A stretch of DNA of 36,545 bases from an uncultured Pelagibacteraceae bacterium (lineage in GTDB: Bacteria > Pseudomonadota > Alphaproteobacteria > Pelagibacterales > Pelagibacteraceae): the NCBI GenBank assembly GCA_902584015.1, contig CACHYG010000008.1, positions 1 through 36,545 on the forward strand, given 5' to 3'. The notes beneath the pieces were generated by a model that was given only the letters and a program-made list of their open reading frames with translations, ran no database searches and was not told the DNA's origin. Positions 16,971-26,101 of the stretch are shown here, in pieces (position 1 is the stretch's first letter; each line of letters starts with the position of its first letter). The position numbers and the translations under genes are program-made.

Positions 16971-18313
16971 TAAAAAAAATAAAATTATCAATTATTCTGT
17001 TTATTATAGCAACAGCTCAATCAAATGCACTTATAGAAGTTGATATTACCAGAGGTAATCTGGATCCTCTTCCAATAGCAGTTTCACCTTTGTCTGCTGA
17101 TAAGGATACTAATGAGAAATTAACTAAAGAATTAAAAATAGATAAAGTTGGACAAGAAATTTCAAGTGTAGTTGAAAATAATTTAAGAAATTCTGGGTTA
17201 TTTAATCCATTAAATAGAGATGCATTTCTTCAAAAACCAAATATTGCACATTTAAAACCAAGATTTGAAGATTGGTCTTTAATAAAAGCTCAAGCATTGA
17301 TTACTGGTAAAGTAACTTTAAAAGATGAAAAACTTAGAGTTGAGTTTAGATTATGGGATGTGCTTGCAGGAAAAGAGATGATGGCTTTGGCATTTACAAC
17401 AGTTCCTTCGAACTGGCGAAGGGTCGGACATATAATTACAGATAAAGTTTACGAGAGATTAACCGGCGAAAAGGGATATTTTGATACCAGAATAATCTAC
17501 GTAGCAGAAGAGGGTCCAAAAACAAAAAGAATAAAAAAATTAGCGATCATGGATCAAGATGGTTCAAATACAAAATATTTAACTCTAGGAAATGAATTGG
17601 TTTTAACTCCAAGATTTAATCCAACTAATCAAATGGTAACTTATCTTTCATATTTTCGGAACCTTCCAAGAGTATATTTGTTAGATATTGAAACTGGAAT
17701 ACAAGAAGTAGTTGGAGATTTTCCTGGAATGACTTTTGCGCCTAGATTTTCTCCTGATGGAAAAAAAATTATTATGAGTTTTGCAATGGATGGTAATTCA
17801 GATATATATACTATGAATTTAGAAAATAGAATTGTAGAAAGAATAACAAATCATCCATCTATCGATACTTCTCCTTCTTACTCTCCAGATGGTAAATTTA
17901 TATGTTTCAACTCTGACAGAAGTGGTTATCAACAAATTTATGTGATGAAGGAGGATGGGTCAAAAGTAAAAAGAATTTCTTTTGGAAAAGGTTTATATGG
18001 AACACCTGTATGGTCTCCAAGAGGAGATTTAATTGCATTTACAAAACTACATAAAGGAAAATTTTACATCGGTGTGATGAGAACCGACGGAAGTGGCGAA
18101 AGACTTCTTACAGAGAATTATTATCAGGAGGCTCCGTCATGGTCACCTAATGGAAGAGTTTTGATTTTTTATAGAGAAACCAAGACAGATTCTGAAGGTA
18201 AGGGCTTTTCAGCAAAACTATGGTCTATAGATTTAACGGGCTATAATGAGCGTATGGTTAAGACGGAATCTGACGCTTCCGACCCATCTTGGTCGTCTTT
18301 ATTAAGCAATTAG
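16967..18313 (+). CDS. tolB: TolB, periplasmic Tol-Pal beta-propeller protein
   Basis: A 448-residue secreted protein. An N-terminal signal peptide (about 1-22, ending near SNA) is followed by a D1 domain and a six-bladed WD40-like propeller with repeated motifs such as [30 protein letters not shown] and [10 protein letters not shown]. It binds Pal and is released by energised TolA. The ATG overlaps the tolA stop by 4 bases (ATGA). An 87-base spacer follows before pal. Confidence 0.97.
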   Translation: MIKKIKLSIILFIIATAQSNALIEVDITRGNLDPLPIAVSPLSADKDTNEKLTKELKIDKVGQEISSVVENNLRNSGLFNPLNRDAFLQKPNIAHLKPRFEDWSLIKAQALITGKVTLKDEKLRVEFRLWDVLAGKEMMALAFTTVPSNWRRVGHIITDKVYERLTGEKGYFDTRIIYVAEEGPKTKRIKKLAIMDQDGSNTKYLTLGNELVLTPRFNPTNQMVTYLSYFRNLPRVYLLDIETGIQEVVGDFPGMTFAPRFSPDGKKIIMSFAMDGNSDIYTMNLENRIVERITNHPSIDTSPSYSPDGKFICFNSDRSGYQQIYVMKEDGSKVKRISFGKGLYGTPVWSPRGDLIAFTKLHKGKFYIGVMRTDGSGERLLTENYYQEAPSWSPNGRVLIFYRETKTDSEGKGFSAKLWSIDLTGYNERMVKTESDASDPSWSSLLSN

Positions 18314-18355
18314 ATATAAATAATACAAAATAGTTGATTTTTTGACTTGAAAGAT

Positions 18356-18384
18356 TTATCCAGTTGTGGAAAACTTAATATAAT
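18356..18384 (+). promoter_or_regulatory. Weak candidate promoter for pal
   Basis: The longest spacer in the window (18314-18400) contains a perfect TATAAT (18379-18384) with TTATCC 17 bases upstream. The -35 is poor. A start about 7 bases after the -10 would give a leader of roughly 10 bases that just keeps the AGGAG ribosome binding site (18391-18395). This would let the abundant lipoprotein Pal be made in excess of the upstream Tol proteins. Confidence 0.3.
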
Positions 18385-18400
18385 CAATTAAGGAGCAGTG

Positions 18401-18877
18401 ATGAATTTAAGCAAGTTTTTTAAAAATGCATTTTTAGTAATGCTAGCATGTTTAGTACTTTCAGCTTGTGCAACTAAGAAAGTTCAAAATCAAATGCAAG
18501 GTGATGTGTACACAGGAACAGAAACTGTTGAATATTTAGCATCAGGAGTTCCAGACAGAGTATTCTTTGCTACAAACGAGTCAGTTTTAACAACTGCTTC
18601 AAGAGACACTTTAAGAAAACAAGCAGAATGGTTAAGAAAGAATTCAAAAATTAATGTAGTTTTAGAAGGTCATGCAGATGAAAGAGGAACAAGAGAGTAT
18701 AACTTAGCATTAGGTGAAAGAAGAGCTAATGCTGCCAAAGATTATTTAATGACTTACGGAATTTCAGCTAACAGAATTTCTGTAATAAGCTATGGTAAGG
18801 AAAGGCCTGTTGATTCAGGATCAAACCCATTAGCTTGGTCAAAAAATAGAAGATCTGTAACTGTAAAAGCAAATTAA
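18401..18877 (+). CDS. pal: Pal, peptidoglycan-associated outer-membrane lipoprotein
   Basis: A 158-residue lipoprotein. The signal peptide ends in the lipobox LSAC (20-23), so C23 would be lipidated and the mature protein held in the outer membrane. The OmpA-like domain that binds diaminopimelate in peptidoglycan is clear: EGHADERGTREYNLALGERRA and NRRSVTV at the end. ATG 18401 with AGGAG 5 bases upstream is chosen over the GTG directly before it. An intrinsic terminator begins 12 bases after the stop. Confidence 0.97.
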   Translation: MNLSKFFKNAFLVMLACLVLSACATKKVQNQMQGDVYTGTETVEYLASGVPDRVFFATNESVLTTASRDTLRKQAEWLRKNSKINVVLEGHADERGTREYNLALGERRANAAKDYLMTYGISANRISVISYGKERPVDSGSNPLAWSKNRRSVTVKAN

Positions 18878-18889
18878 TTAAAATTTTAG

Positions 18890-18928
18890 AAGACCCCAAA
18901 GTATAATATTATTTGGGGTCTTTTTTTT
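18890..18928 (+). terminator. Rho-independent terminator after pal
   Basis: Perfect 11-base inverted repeat AAGACCCCAAA (18890-18900) and TTTGGGGTCTT (18912-18922) with an 11-base loop, continuing into a T run to 18928. The GACCCC core is unusually G/C-rich for this genome. It separates pal from cpoB and is the only convincing intrinsic terminator I found in the window. Confidence 0.92.
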
Positions 18929-18961
18929 GCCATCATTATAAATACTAATCAAAAGTTGAAG

Positions 18962-19936
18962 ATGAAAAAAATTAAACATTTATTAGCTTTTTACTTTTTT
19001 AGTTTATTTTTTTTAAATACTTTCTCTGTTGCAGATAATCATAATATATCTGAGTTATTAGAAACGATCCAAAAAGATTTAAAAACTTTAGAAAAAGCAG
19101 TTTACTCAAATTCTTCAGATAATGATCTAAATATTACAAATTCAATGGACCAAAACTCAGAAGAGGTTCTAACTAGACATCTGCTCAAGTTATCAGAAAT
19201 AGAAAGTCAGTTTCAAGAATTAACAAACAAATTCGAGGAAATAAATTTTAAGTTAGATAAACTTTCAAATAGAATATCAAAATCTCAAGCTGATAACCAA
19301 TTAAGATTTCAACAATTAGAAAATAAAACTGTAAACTTGAACATTGATGAAAACAACAAAGCAAAAATTAAAAGCGAGGATCAAGTTTTACCTGGATCTT
19401 CCCAGCCTCAAGATTTAGGTTCAATATCTTATAAAGATACTGATACTGCTCAAGAAAAACAAGAGATACAGTCAATCGAAACTACAAATACTGTTGTAAC
19501 AGAAAATTTTATATCGGAGGAGAAAATTTTACCAGAAGGAACACCAAACGAGCAATATGAGTTTGCTACTAGTTTTTTAAAAAATGGTGATTATAACATG
19601 GCTGAAAGAGCATTTAGAGAATTTGTTGATAACAACCCAGATCATAATTTGGCTGGTAATGCACAATACTGGTATGCAGAAACTTTTCGAATTAGACAGT
19701 TGTTCACAGACGCTGCCTCGGCATATCTAGAGGGTTATCAAAAATATCCAAAGAGTCAGAAGGCTCCTATAAATTTATTAAAACTTGGTGTATCATTAGT
19801 TCAAATTGGAGAAAAAGATCAGGGCTGCTTAATGATTTCTGGAGTTGAAAAAGAATATCCGAAAGCCAATCAGTCCGTTTTACAAAAAGCAAAATATGAG
19901 GAAAAAAAGTTTGAATGTAAAAAAGAGGAGTCTTAG
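18962..19936 (+). CDS. cpoB: CpoB/YbgF, Tol-Pal-associated periplasmic protein
   Basis: A 324-residue secreted protein that, in E. coli, coordinates outer-membrane constriction with PBP1B. A signal peptide (about 1-24, ending near SVA) is followed by a coiled coil (about 25-125), a linker, and a C-terminal TPR region starting at QYEFATSFLKNGDYNMAERAFREFV and running to the end. ATG 18962 is preferred to a TTG six bases earlier. A possible TATAAA at 18937-18942 may serve it, since a terminator separates it from pal. Its 3' end lies against or overlaps tilS. Confidence 0.92.
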   Translation: MKKIKHLLAFYFFSLFFLNTFSVADNHNISELLETIQKDLKTLEKAVYSNSSDNDLNITNSMDQNSEEVLTRHLLKLSEIESQFQELTNKFEEINFKLDKLSNRISKSQADNQLRFQQLENKTVNLNIDENNKAKIKSEDQVLPGSSQPQDLGSISYKDTDTAQEKQEIQSIETTNTVVTENFISEEKILPEGTPNEQYEFATSFLKNGDYNMAERAFREFVDNNPDHNLAGNAQYWYAETFRIRQLFTDAASAYLEGYQKYPKSQKAPINLLKLGVSLVQIGEKDQGCLMISGVEKEYPKANQSVLQKAKYEEKKFECKKEES

Positions 19937-19952
19937 TAAATCAACTTTTTTT

Positions 19953-20924
19953 TTGAATCAAATATTTATTAAAAAAATTTATAAAATATTCGAGAATAAT
20001 ATTAAAGGTACAGATAAAGCTCTTATAGCTGTATCTGGAGGACCAGATAGTCTAGCTTTGGCCTTTTTAGCTAAATGTTATTCAATTCGTAATCGAATAA
20101 AATTTCATTACGCATTAGTCGATCATAATTTACGAAAAGAGTCATCTTTAGAGTCAAAGACAGTTGCTAAATTATTAAAAAAAATTGACATAAACTGTAA
20201 AATTTTAGTGTGGAGAGGAAAAAAGCCAAATTCAAATATTCAGAAAATAGCAAGAAACAAAAGATATCATTTATTATCTAAGGAGTGTAAAAGATTAAAA
20301 GTGAATAAATTATTATTGGGCCATCAAATCGATGATTTACATGAAAATTTTTTTTTAAGAATGACAAGGGGTAGTGGTTTAAAAGGGTTAACATCTCTTG
20401 GAAAGAATTCTGTATTTTCAAACATGGAAATATTAAGACCATTAATTAATTTGAAAAAAAAAGATCTTGAAAATATTGCTTTAAAAGTTTTTGGAACTTT
20501 TATGAAAGATCCATCAAATAAAAATGAGGATTTTACAAGGGTAAGAATAAGGAAAATTCTTAAAGTGTTTAATGAGGAGGGTTTAGATTTTAAGAAAATC
20601 AATTTGACTATAAATAATTTAAAATCGGCAAATGACGCATTAGATTTTTACACCAGAAAAAATATAGTTGATAATGCATCTTACATAAAAAAAAAAAAAT
20701 CATTCCATTTAAACGAAAATTTTTTTAATAATCCTAATGAGGTTTTGTTAAGATCAATTAGCTCAATTTTTCAAATTTTAAGCGGAAGATACTATGCACC
20801 AAGAGGCAGGAAGCTTATGCGATTAATATCCCAGATGACACTCCAAAATGACCAAAAAAAAGCAACTCTTGGCGGATGTATAGTTGAAAAAGTTAAAGAA
20901 ACTGTAATTATATATGAAGAATAA
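19953..20924 (+). CDS. tilS: TilS, tRNA(Ile)-lysidine synthase
   Basis: An N-type ATP pyrophosphatase that adds lysine to C34 of tRNA-Ile(CAU) so that it reads AUA. From the TTG at 19953 it is 323 residues, with the PP-loop SGGPDS at 28-33, LVDHNLR, LGHQIDDLHENFFLRMTRGSG and DPSNKNEDFTRVRIR. The frame stays open upstream: ATGs at 19845 and 19896 would overlap cpoB by 92 and 41 bases. I prefer 19953, but its Shine-Dalgarno is distant. A 13-A run lies inside the gene (20687-20699). A tilS-ftsH order is common in proteobacteria. Confidence 0.9.
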   Translation: MNQIFIKKIYKIFENNIKGTDKALIAVSGGPDSLALAFLAKCYSIRNRIKFHYALVDHNLRKESSLESKTVAKLLKKIDINCKILVWRGKKPNSNIQKIARNKRYHLLSKECKRLKVNKLLLGHQIDDLHENFFLRMTRGSGLKGLTSLGKNSVFSNMEILRPLINLKKKDLENIALKVFGTFMKDPSNKNEDFTRVRIRKILKVFNEEGLDFKKINLTINNLKSANDALDFYTRKNIVDNASYIKKKKSFHLNENFFNNPNEVLLRSISSIFQILSGRYYAPRGRKLMRLISQMTLQNDQKKATLGGCIVEKVKETVIIYEE

Positions 20925-20957
20925 CTTGTTGAGGTCAAATTACCGCAAAAATAGACA

Positions 20958-20985
20958 CTTGTTTAATTTAAAATAACTCTTATTT
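20958..20985 (+). promoter_or_regulatory. Candidate RpoH (sigma-32) promoter of ftsH
   Basis: CTTG (20958-20961), a 17-base spacer and CTTATTT (20979-20985) match the alphaproteobacterial heat-shock consensus CTTG-N17/18-CYTATNT. The ATG of ftsH is at 20993, seven bases beyond the -10, and no Shine-Dalgarno is present, so the transcript would be leaderless or nearly so. ftsH is a known heat-shock gene and rpoH is in the same window. In such AT-rich DNA a chance match is possible. Confidence 0.5.
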
Positions 20986-20992
20986 TATAGTT

Positions 20993-22897
20993 ATGAATTT
21001 CAAAAATCTTGCAATGTGGGGAATTATTGTGTTTCTTACTATAGGTCTTTACAACATGTTTAAAAATCCACAGTCAAACATGTCCAGCAAGAACACAATA
21101 AATTTTTCAGAATTTCTTACTGAAGTAGATAATGGTAGAGTTATTCAAGTCGAGATTAAGGGAAATAATATTGAGGGTGTTTTATCAGATGGAAATAATT
21201 TCACTACATATGCGCCAAATGACCCAAATTTAATTGAGAGACTTTCATCAAAAGGCGTTTCAATATCTGCAGCTCCGTTAGATGAAAAAATGCCATCTCT
21301 GTTTGGCGTGCTTCTATCATGGTTCCCGATGCTTTTATTAATTGCGGTCTGGATCTTTTTTATGAGACAGATGCAAGGGGGTAAAGGTGGAGCGATGGGA
21401 TTTGGAAGATCAAAAGCAAAAATGATGAATGAACTTAAGGGTAAAGTTACATTTAATGATGTTGCTGGAGTTGAGGAAGCGAAAGAAGAAGTGGAAGAAG
21501 TTGTTGAATTCTTAAGAGATCCAAAAAAATTTAGTAGATTGGGAGGAAAGATTCCAAGAGGATGTTTATTAGTAGGTCCCCCAGGAACTGGAAAAACTCT
21601 TTTAGCAAGAGCGATTGCTGGAGAAGCTGGAGTACCATTTTTTACAATTTCAGGTTCAGATTTTGTTGAAATGTTTGTTGGAGTTGGTGCATCTAGAGTT
21701 CGAGACATGTTTGAACAAGGAAAAAAACATTCACCGTGTATTATTTTTATAGATGAAATAGATGCTGTAGGTAGAAGCCGTGGAGCTGGACTAGGTGGAG
21801 GAAATGATGAAAGAGAGCAAACTTTGAATCAATTATTAGTAGAGATGGATGGGTTTGATACTAATGAGGGAGTTATAATTATTGCTGCTACAAACAGACC
21901 AGACGTTTTGGATCCTGCACTTTTAAGGCCAGGAAGATTTGATAGGCAAGTTGTAGTTTCAAACCCCGATATAATTGGACGAGAAAAAATACTAAAAGTG
22001 CATGCTAAGAAAATAACAATGGCTCCAGATATTAATTTAAGAACTGTTGCTCGAGGAACACCAGGTTTCTCAGGTGCTGATTTAGCTAATTTGGTAAATG
22101 AATCAGCATTGTTAGCTGCTAGAAAAAATAAAAGAATAGTAACAAATCAGGAATTTGAAGAGGCAAAAGATAAAGTTATGATGGGTGCAGAGAGAAGATC
22201 TATGGTTATGACAGAGGATGAAAAAAAATTAACAGCATATCATGAAGGTGGTCATGCACTAGTCTCATTTAATATGCCTAGTTATGATCCAATTCATAAG
22301 GCAACAATAATACCCCGAGGTAGAGCATTAGGAATGGTAATGAATTTGCCTGAAAGAGATAAACATGGTCATTCAATTAAATATTTGAAAGCAAGATTAG
22401 CAGTTTGTTTTGGAGGAAGAGTAGCGGAAGAATTAATTTTTGGTAAGGACAATATTTCAACAGGCGCTGGAGGTGGAAGTGGTTCAGATATTAATCAAGC
22501 TACTCAGCTTGCAAGGGCGATGGTAACTAAATACGGTATGAGCGAGGAATTAGGTCCTGTAGAGTATGGAGAAAATCAAGAGGAGGTATTTCTTGGAAGA
22601 TCCGTAACACAAACACAAAGTGTTTCTGAAGCCGTGGCACAAAAAATTGATAAAGAGATTAGAAAATTAGTTGATGAAGGTTACAACCAAGCAAAAAAAA
22701 TATTATCTGAAAAAATTGACGATTTGCATAAGATTGCAAAAGCATTATTAACTTACGAAACGTTGACTGGCGAAGAAATAGAAAAAATAATCAATAAAAA
22801 TGAATTTCCAAAAGACAAATTAGACATTAAAGATGAAGAACAAGATCAAAGCTCTGCTTTAGGCTCTATCGGTTTAAAACCAAAAATAGTTCACTAA
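20993..22897 (+). CDS. ftsH: FtsH, ATP-dependent zinc metalloprotease
   Basis: A 634-residue inner-membrane AAA+ protease for quality control and regulated turnover. Two N-terminal helices (about 8-22 and 103-124) flank a periplasmic domain. Walker A GPPGTGKT (195-202), Walker B IIFIDEID (250-257), the second region of homology [21 protein letters not shown] (299-319) and the zinc motif HEGGH (417-421) are present, with D499 as the likely third zinc ligand. The usual HEAGH has glycine for alanine, which keeps the HExxH pattern. E. coli FtsH degrades RpoH; rpoH is encoded at 27387. Confidence 0.98.
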   Translation: MNFKNLAMWGIIVFLTIGLYNMFKNPQSNMSSKNTINFSEFLTEVDNGRVIQVEIKGNNIEGVLSDGNNFTTYAPNDPNLIERLSSKGVSISAAPLDEKMPSLFGVLLSWFPMLLLIAVWIFFMRQMQGGKGGAMGFGRSKAKMMNELKGKVTFNDVAGVEEAKEEVEEVVEFLRDPKKFSRLGGKIPRGCLLVGPPGTGKTLLARAIAGEAGVPFFTISGSDFVEMFVGVGASRVRDMFEQGKKHSPCIIFIDEIDAVGRSRGAGLGGGNDEREQTLNQLLVEMDGFDTNEGVIIIAATNRPDVLDPALLRPGRFDRQVVVSNPDIIGREKILKVHAKKITMAPDINLRTVARGTPGFSGADLANLVNESALLAARKNKRIVTNQEFEEAKDKVMMGAERRSMVMTEDEKKLTAYHEGGHALVSFNMPSYDPIHKATIIPRGRALGMVMNLPERDKHGHSIKYLKARLAVCFGGRVAEELIFGKDNISTGAGGGSGSDINQATQLARAMVTKYGMSEELGPVEYGENQEEVFLGRSVTQTQSVSEAVAQKIDKEIRKLVDEGYNQAKKILSEKIDDLHKIAKALLTYETLTGEEIEKIINKNEFPKDKLDIKDEEQDQSSALGSIGLKPKIVH

Positions 22898-22903
22898 TCC
22901 TTA

Positions 22904-23953
22904 ATGGATAAATATTACACTAAACCGTGTAATTTTTATTTTGGAAAAAATTCAATAAGTAAAATCCAAAAAAAGAAATCTCTTCCGCTAAATGGTAATA
23001 GATTAGTTTCATTTGATTCTATAGAAATTCTTTCAAGAAAAGGTTCAAAAACTTTAGGAATACTTGACGTTAAGCTTTTACCAAAAAAAATAAAATATAA
23101 AGTTCAGCAGGATTTAAAAAAAATTACTCAAAAAAAAAAGTTTAAAAATTTAAAATTATCCTCTTCGCCTGTATTAATGGGGATTATAAACTTAACTCCA
23201 GATAGTTTTTCAGATGGTGGTAAATATAAAAATACTAACTCTGCTTACAAACATTCAAAATTTTTAATACAAAAAGGTTGTAAAATAATTGATGTAGGAG
23301 GGGAGTCTACAAGACCAGGATCTTCAGACATAAATGTGGATTTAGAGTGGAAAAGAATTCAAAACTTTTTTAAAAAAAGTAGAGGCCTAAAAAGTTTGAT
23401 CTCAGTAGATACTAGAAAAAGTAAAATTATGTATAAAGCAAATAAGTATAAATTAAATCTCGTAAACGATATATCTGGATTGAGTTACGATTCAAATACT
23501 CTAGAATTTCTAAAAAAAACAAATAAACCGTTTGTATTAAATCATATAAAAGGTGAACCGGTAAACATGCAAAGAAATCCCAAATATAACAATGTTGTTT
23601 TGGATATATATGATTTTTTTGAAGAAAAATTAAAAATAATAAGAAACAAAGGTATTAAACATAATAATATTATTTTGGATCCAGGAATTGGATTTGGTAA
23701 AAACTTGAAACATAATATTACTATTTTAAAAGATATTTCTGTTTTTCACTCGCTTGGTTTTCCATTACTATTGGGTATATCAAGAAAAAGATTTATTAAA
23801 GATTTATCAGATATGAATGATAGTAAAGAGAGAATAGGTGGAACTATATCAGCAAGTTTGTGGTCTATGATGTTGGGTGTTCAATTATTAAGAGTTCATG
23901 ATGTAAATGAAGTTAATCAAGCCATAAAAGTATTTAAAAAACTTAATTTTTAA
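22904..23953 (+). CDS. folP: Dihydropteroate synthase
   Basis: TIM-barrel enzyme that joins p-aminobenzoate to 6-hydroxymethyl-dihydropterin pyrophosphate in folate synthesis. The core begins at PVLMGIINLTPDSFSDGG (about 88-105) and continues with DVGGESTRPGS, SVDTRK, LVNDISG, LDPGIGFGKN and LGISRKRFI. The 349-residue length reflects an N-terminal extension of about 85 residues; alphaproteobacterial FolP proteins often carry one, with a similar LPLNG...IEILSRKG pattern. It lies 6 bases after ftsH and 3 before glmM, the common ftsH-folP-glmM order. Confidence 0.94.
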   Translation: MDKYYTKPCNFYFGKNSISKIQKKKSLPLNGNRLVSFDSIEILSRKGSKTLGILDVKLLPKKIKYKVQQDLKKITQKKKFKNLKLSSSPVLMGIINLTPDSFSDGGKYKNTNSAYKHSKFLIQKGCKIIDVGGESTRPGSSDINVDLEWKRIQNFFKKSRGLKSLISVDTRKSKIMYKANKYKLNLVNDISGLSYDSNTLEFLKKTNKPFVLNHIKGEPVNMQRNPKYNNVVLDIYDFFEEKLKIIRNKGIKHNNIILDPGIGFGKNLKHNITILKDISVFHSLGFPLLLGISRKRFIKDLSDMNDSKERIGGTISASLWSMMLGVQLLRVHDVNEVNQAIKVFKKLNF

Positions 23954-23956
23954 TTA

Positions 23957-25288
23957 ATGCCAAAAAAATATTTTGGAACAGATGGAATAAGAGGAAGAGT
24001 AAATGATTCAAAAATAAATGGAGATATGTTTTTTAAATTTGGGCTGGCAGCAGGGACATATTTTAAAAATTTAAAAAAAGTTAAACAAACGGCTGTAATT
24101 GCAAAAGATACACGTCTTTCAGGATATACTTTAGAGCCCGCACTTGTATCTGGACTAGCTTCTGCAGGAATGCATGTATTTACACTAGGACCACTTCCAA
24201 CAAATGGATTAGCTATGTTAACAAAAAAAATGAGAGCTAACTTAGGCATAATGATAACCGCATCACATAATCCTTATTATGATAATGGTTTGAAATTATT
24301 TGGCCCTGATGGTTTAAAATTATCCGATAAAATTGAAAAAAAAATTGAGAAATTAATTGATGCTAAAATAAATAATAATCTATCTTTGCCTGAAAACTTG
24401 GGTCGAGTAAAAAGATTAGAGAATGCGACTGATAGGTATTTAAGTATTTTAAAAAATAATTTTCCAAAAAGTTTTAGTTTAAAAGGCACTAAAATTGCTA
24501 TTGATTGTGCAAATGGGGCTGGATATAAATCCGCACCAAAATTATTTAGATCATTGGGTGCAAAAGTTTATAATATTGGTGTAAACCCAAACGGTTTAAA
24601 TATTAATCAAAAGTGTGGTTCAACATTTCCACAAAAAATTAAATCTCTCGTATCAAGAAAAAAAGTAAATTTAGGAATTTCTCTAGATGGAGATGCTGAT
24701 AGGATTATAGTTTGTGACGAAAATTCAAAAATTATTAATGGTGATCAAATAATTGCAATGCTAGCGAAAAGGTGGGAAAAAAAAAAAATTTTAAAAGGGG
24801 GTGTAATTGGAACATTAATGTCTAATTACGGATTAGAAGTTTTTTTTAAAGAAAATAAAATCAAGTTTGTACGAGCGAATGTTGGTGATAGATATGTAAA
24901 AGAAAAAATGCAAATGAAGAAGTTTAATTTAGGTGGTGAACAATCTGGTCATATAATTCTTGGAAAATTTGCAACAACAGGCGACGGACTACTGGTAGCT
25001 CTTGAAATTCTTTTTTCGATGAGAAAAGGAAAAAAAGCAAGTGAATTATTTAAAAATTTTATACCAACACCTCAAGTTCTTAAAAATATTTATGTGAAAG
25101 ATAAAAATATTATAAATTCTGTAAATTGTAAAAACGCAATTAAAATATCAACAAAATTGTTGGGTAAAGATGGGAGAATTTTAGTAAGAAAATCTGGAAC
25201 TGAACCTAAAATTAGAATAATGGTCGAAACAAAAAATAAAAAATTAATATCAAGGTGTATTAACTTAGTTAAGAGGTCAATAAATTAA
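23957..25288 (+). CDS. glmM: Phosphoglucosamine mutase
   Basis: A 443-residue alpha-D-phosphohexomutase converting glucosamine-6-phosphate to glucosamine-1-phosphate on the way to UDP-GlcNAc, the MurG substrate. FGTDGIRG (6-13) at the N-terminus, the phosphoserine loop TASHNP (101-106, S103), the metal loop DGDADR (244-249), GGEQSGH and the C-terminal RKSGTEPKIRIM phosphate loop identify GlmM over the related PGM/PMM group. The stop is followed directly by the thiD TTG with no gap. Confidence 0.96.
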   Translation: MPKKYFGTDGIRGRVNDSKINGDMFFKFGLAAGTYFKNLKKVKQTAVIAKDTRLSGYTLEPALVSGLASAGMHVFTLGPLPTNGLAMLTKKMRANLGIMITASHNPYYDNGLKLFGPDGLKLSDKIEKKIEKLIDAKINNNLSLPENLGRVKRLENATDRYLSILKNNFPKSFSLKGTKIAIDCANGAGYKSAPKLFRSLGAKVYNIGVNPNGLNINQKCGSTFPQKIKSLVSRKKVNLGISLDGDADRIIVCDENSKIINGDQIIAMLAKRWEKKKILKGGVIGTLMSNYGLEVFFKENKIKFVRANVGDRYVKEKMQMKKFNLGGEQSGHIILGKFATTGDGLLVALEILFSMRKGKKASELFKNFIPTPQVLKNIYVKDKNIINSVNCKNAIKISTKLLGKDGRILVRKSGTEPKIRIMVETKNKKLISRCINLVKRSIN

Positions 25289-26101
25289 TTGAAAATAAAA
25301 TCTAAAATTTTAATTATTGCTGGCTCAGATTCATCAGGCGGTGCTGGAGTGCAGGCAGATATTAAAACAATTACTTCACTAGGATCTTATGCTATGACAG
25401 CCATAACTGCCTTAACAGCACAAAATACTAAAGGTGTTATGTCAATTGTAAATGTTTATCCAAGCGAAGTTTCAAAGCAAATTGAGTACACTTGCAAAGA
25501 TATCAAGCCGGATGCTATAAAAATTGGCATGCTTCATTCATCAAAAGTAATAAAAGCAGTCTGCAAATCTCTGAATAAAATTAGAGCTAAGAATATAATT
25601 TTGGACCCTGTTATGGTTTCTACCAGTAAGGTTAAACTTATAAATGATAGTGCAATTAATACCTTAAAAAACGATATGATCAAAAAGGTTGAATTAATAA
25701 CTCCAAATATACCTGAGGCCGAAATATTATCTGAATTAAAAATAAACTCAATTGAGGACATGATTTTTGCAGGTAAAAAATTAATTAAGATTGGTGCTAA
25801 AAATGTTCTTGTAAAAGGCGGTCATTTAAGAAAAACAAATATTTGTGATGTTTTCATAAGCAAAAATAAAATTAAAATTTTTAAAAATAGAAAGTTTAAA
25901 ACTAGAAATTTACATGGAACAGGATGCTCCTTATCAAGTGCAATCGCTACGTATTATTCATGTGGAAAAACATTAAACAGATCTTGTGAGCTAGCAATTA
26001 AATATGTTAACCATGCAATTAGGACTGGTCCAAATTTTGGTAAAGGAAATGGACCTATTAATCACTTAACAAGTATAAGTATTGATAAAAAATTTTTATG
26101 A
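25289..26101 (+). CDS. thiD: Hydroxymethylpyrimidine (phosphate) kinase
   Basis: A 270-residue ribokinase-fold enzyme that phosphorylates HMP and HMP-phosphate to HMP-PP for thiamine synthesis. The N-terminal [18 protein letters not shown] (10-27), [13 protein letters not shown] and the catalytic anion-hole [12 protein letters not shown] (209-220) are conserved. The start is TTG immediately after glmM. It overlaps purA by 4 bases (ATGA). SAR11 cells studied so far lack thiC and need external HMP, so a kinase that takes up free HMP is expected. Confidence 0.94.
   Translation: MKIKSKILIIAGSDSSGGAGVQADIKTITSLGSYAMTAITALTAQNTKGVMSIVNVYPSEVSKQIEYTCKDIKPDAIKIGMLHSSKVIKAVCKSLNKIRAKNIILDPVMVSTSKVKLINDSAINTLKNDMIKKVELITPNIPEAEILSELKINSIEDMIFAGKKLIKIGAKNVLVKGGHLRKTNICDVFISKNKIKIFKNRKFKTRNLHGTGCSLSSAIATYYSCGKTLNRSCELAIKYVNHAIRTGPNFGKGNGPINHLTSISIDKKFL

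Noticed and set aside
18346..18352. CTTGAAA upstream of pal as an RpoH -35
   Set aside because: The sequence 17-18 bases downstream (TGGAAAA region) has no likeness to the CYTATNT -10 element.
18902..18907. TATAAT in the loop of the pal terminator as a promoter -10
   Set aside because: No -35-like hexamer lies 16-18 bases upstream, and the hexamer is expected by chance in such AT-rich DNA.
21145..21708. Antisense open frame of 187 codons over ftsH
   Set aside because: It mirrors the conserved AAA+ domain of ftsH; the translation shows no motif or plausible start signal.
22904..23160. N-terminal extension of FolP as a fusion with a novel domain
   Set aside because: Alphaproteobacterial FolP proteins commonly carry an extension with a similar pattern, so it looks like a lineage trait rather than a new fusion.
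25280..25300. Thiamine riboswitch upstream of thiD
   Set aside because: The glmM stop and the thiD start are directly adjacent, and no THI-box-like conserved segment is visible in the preceding coding sequence.
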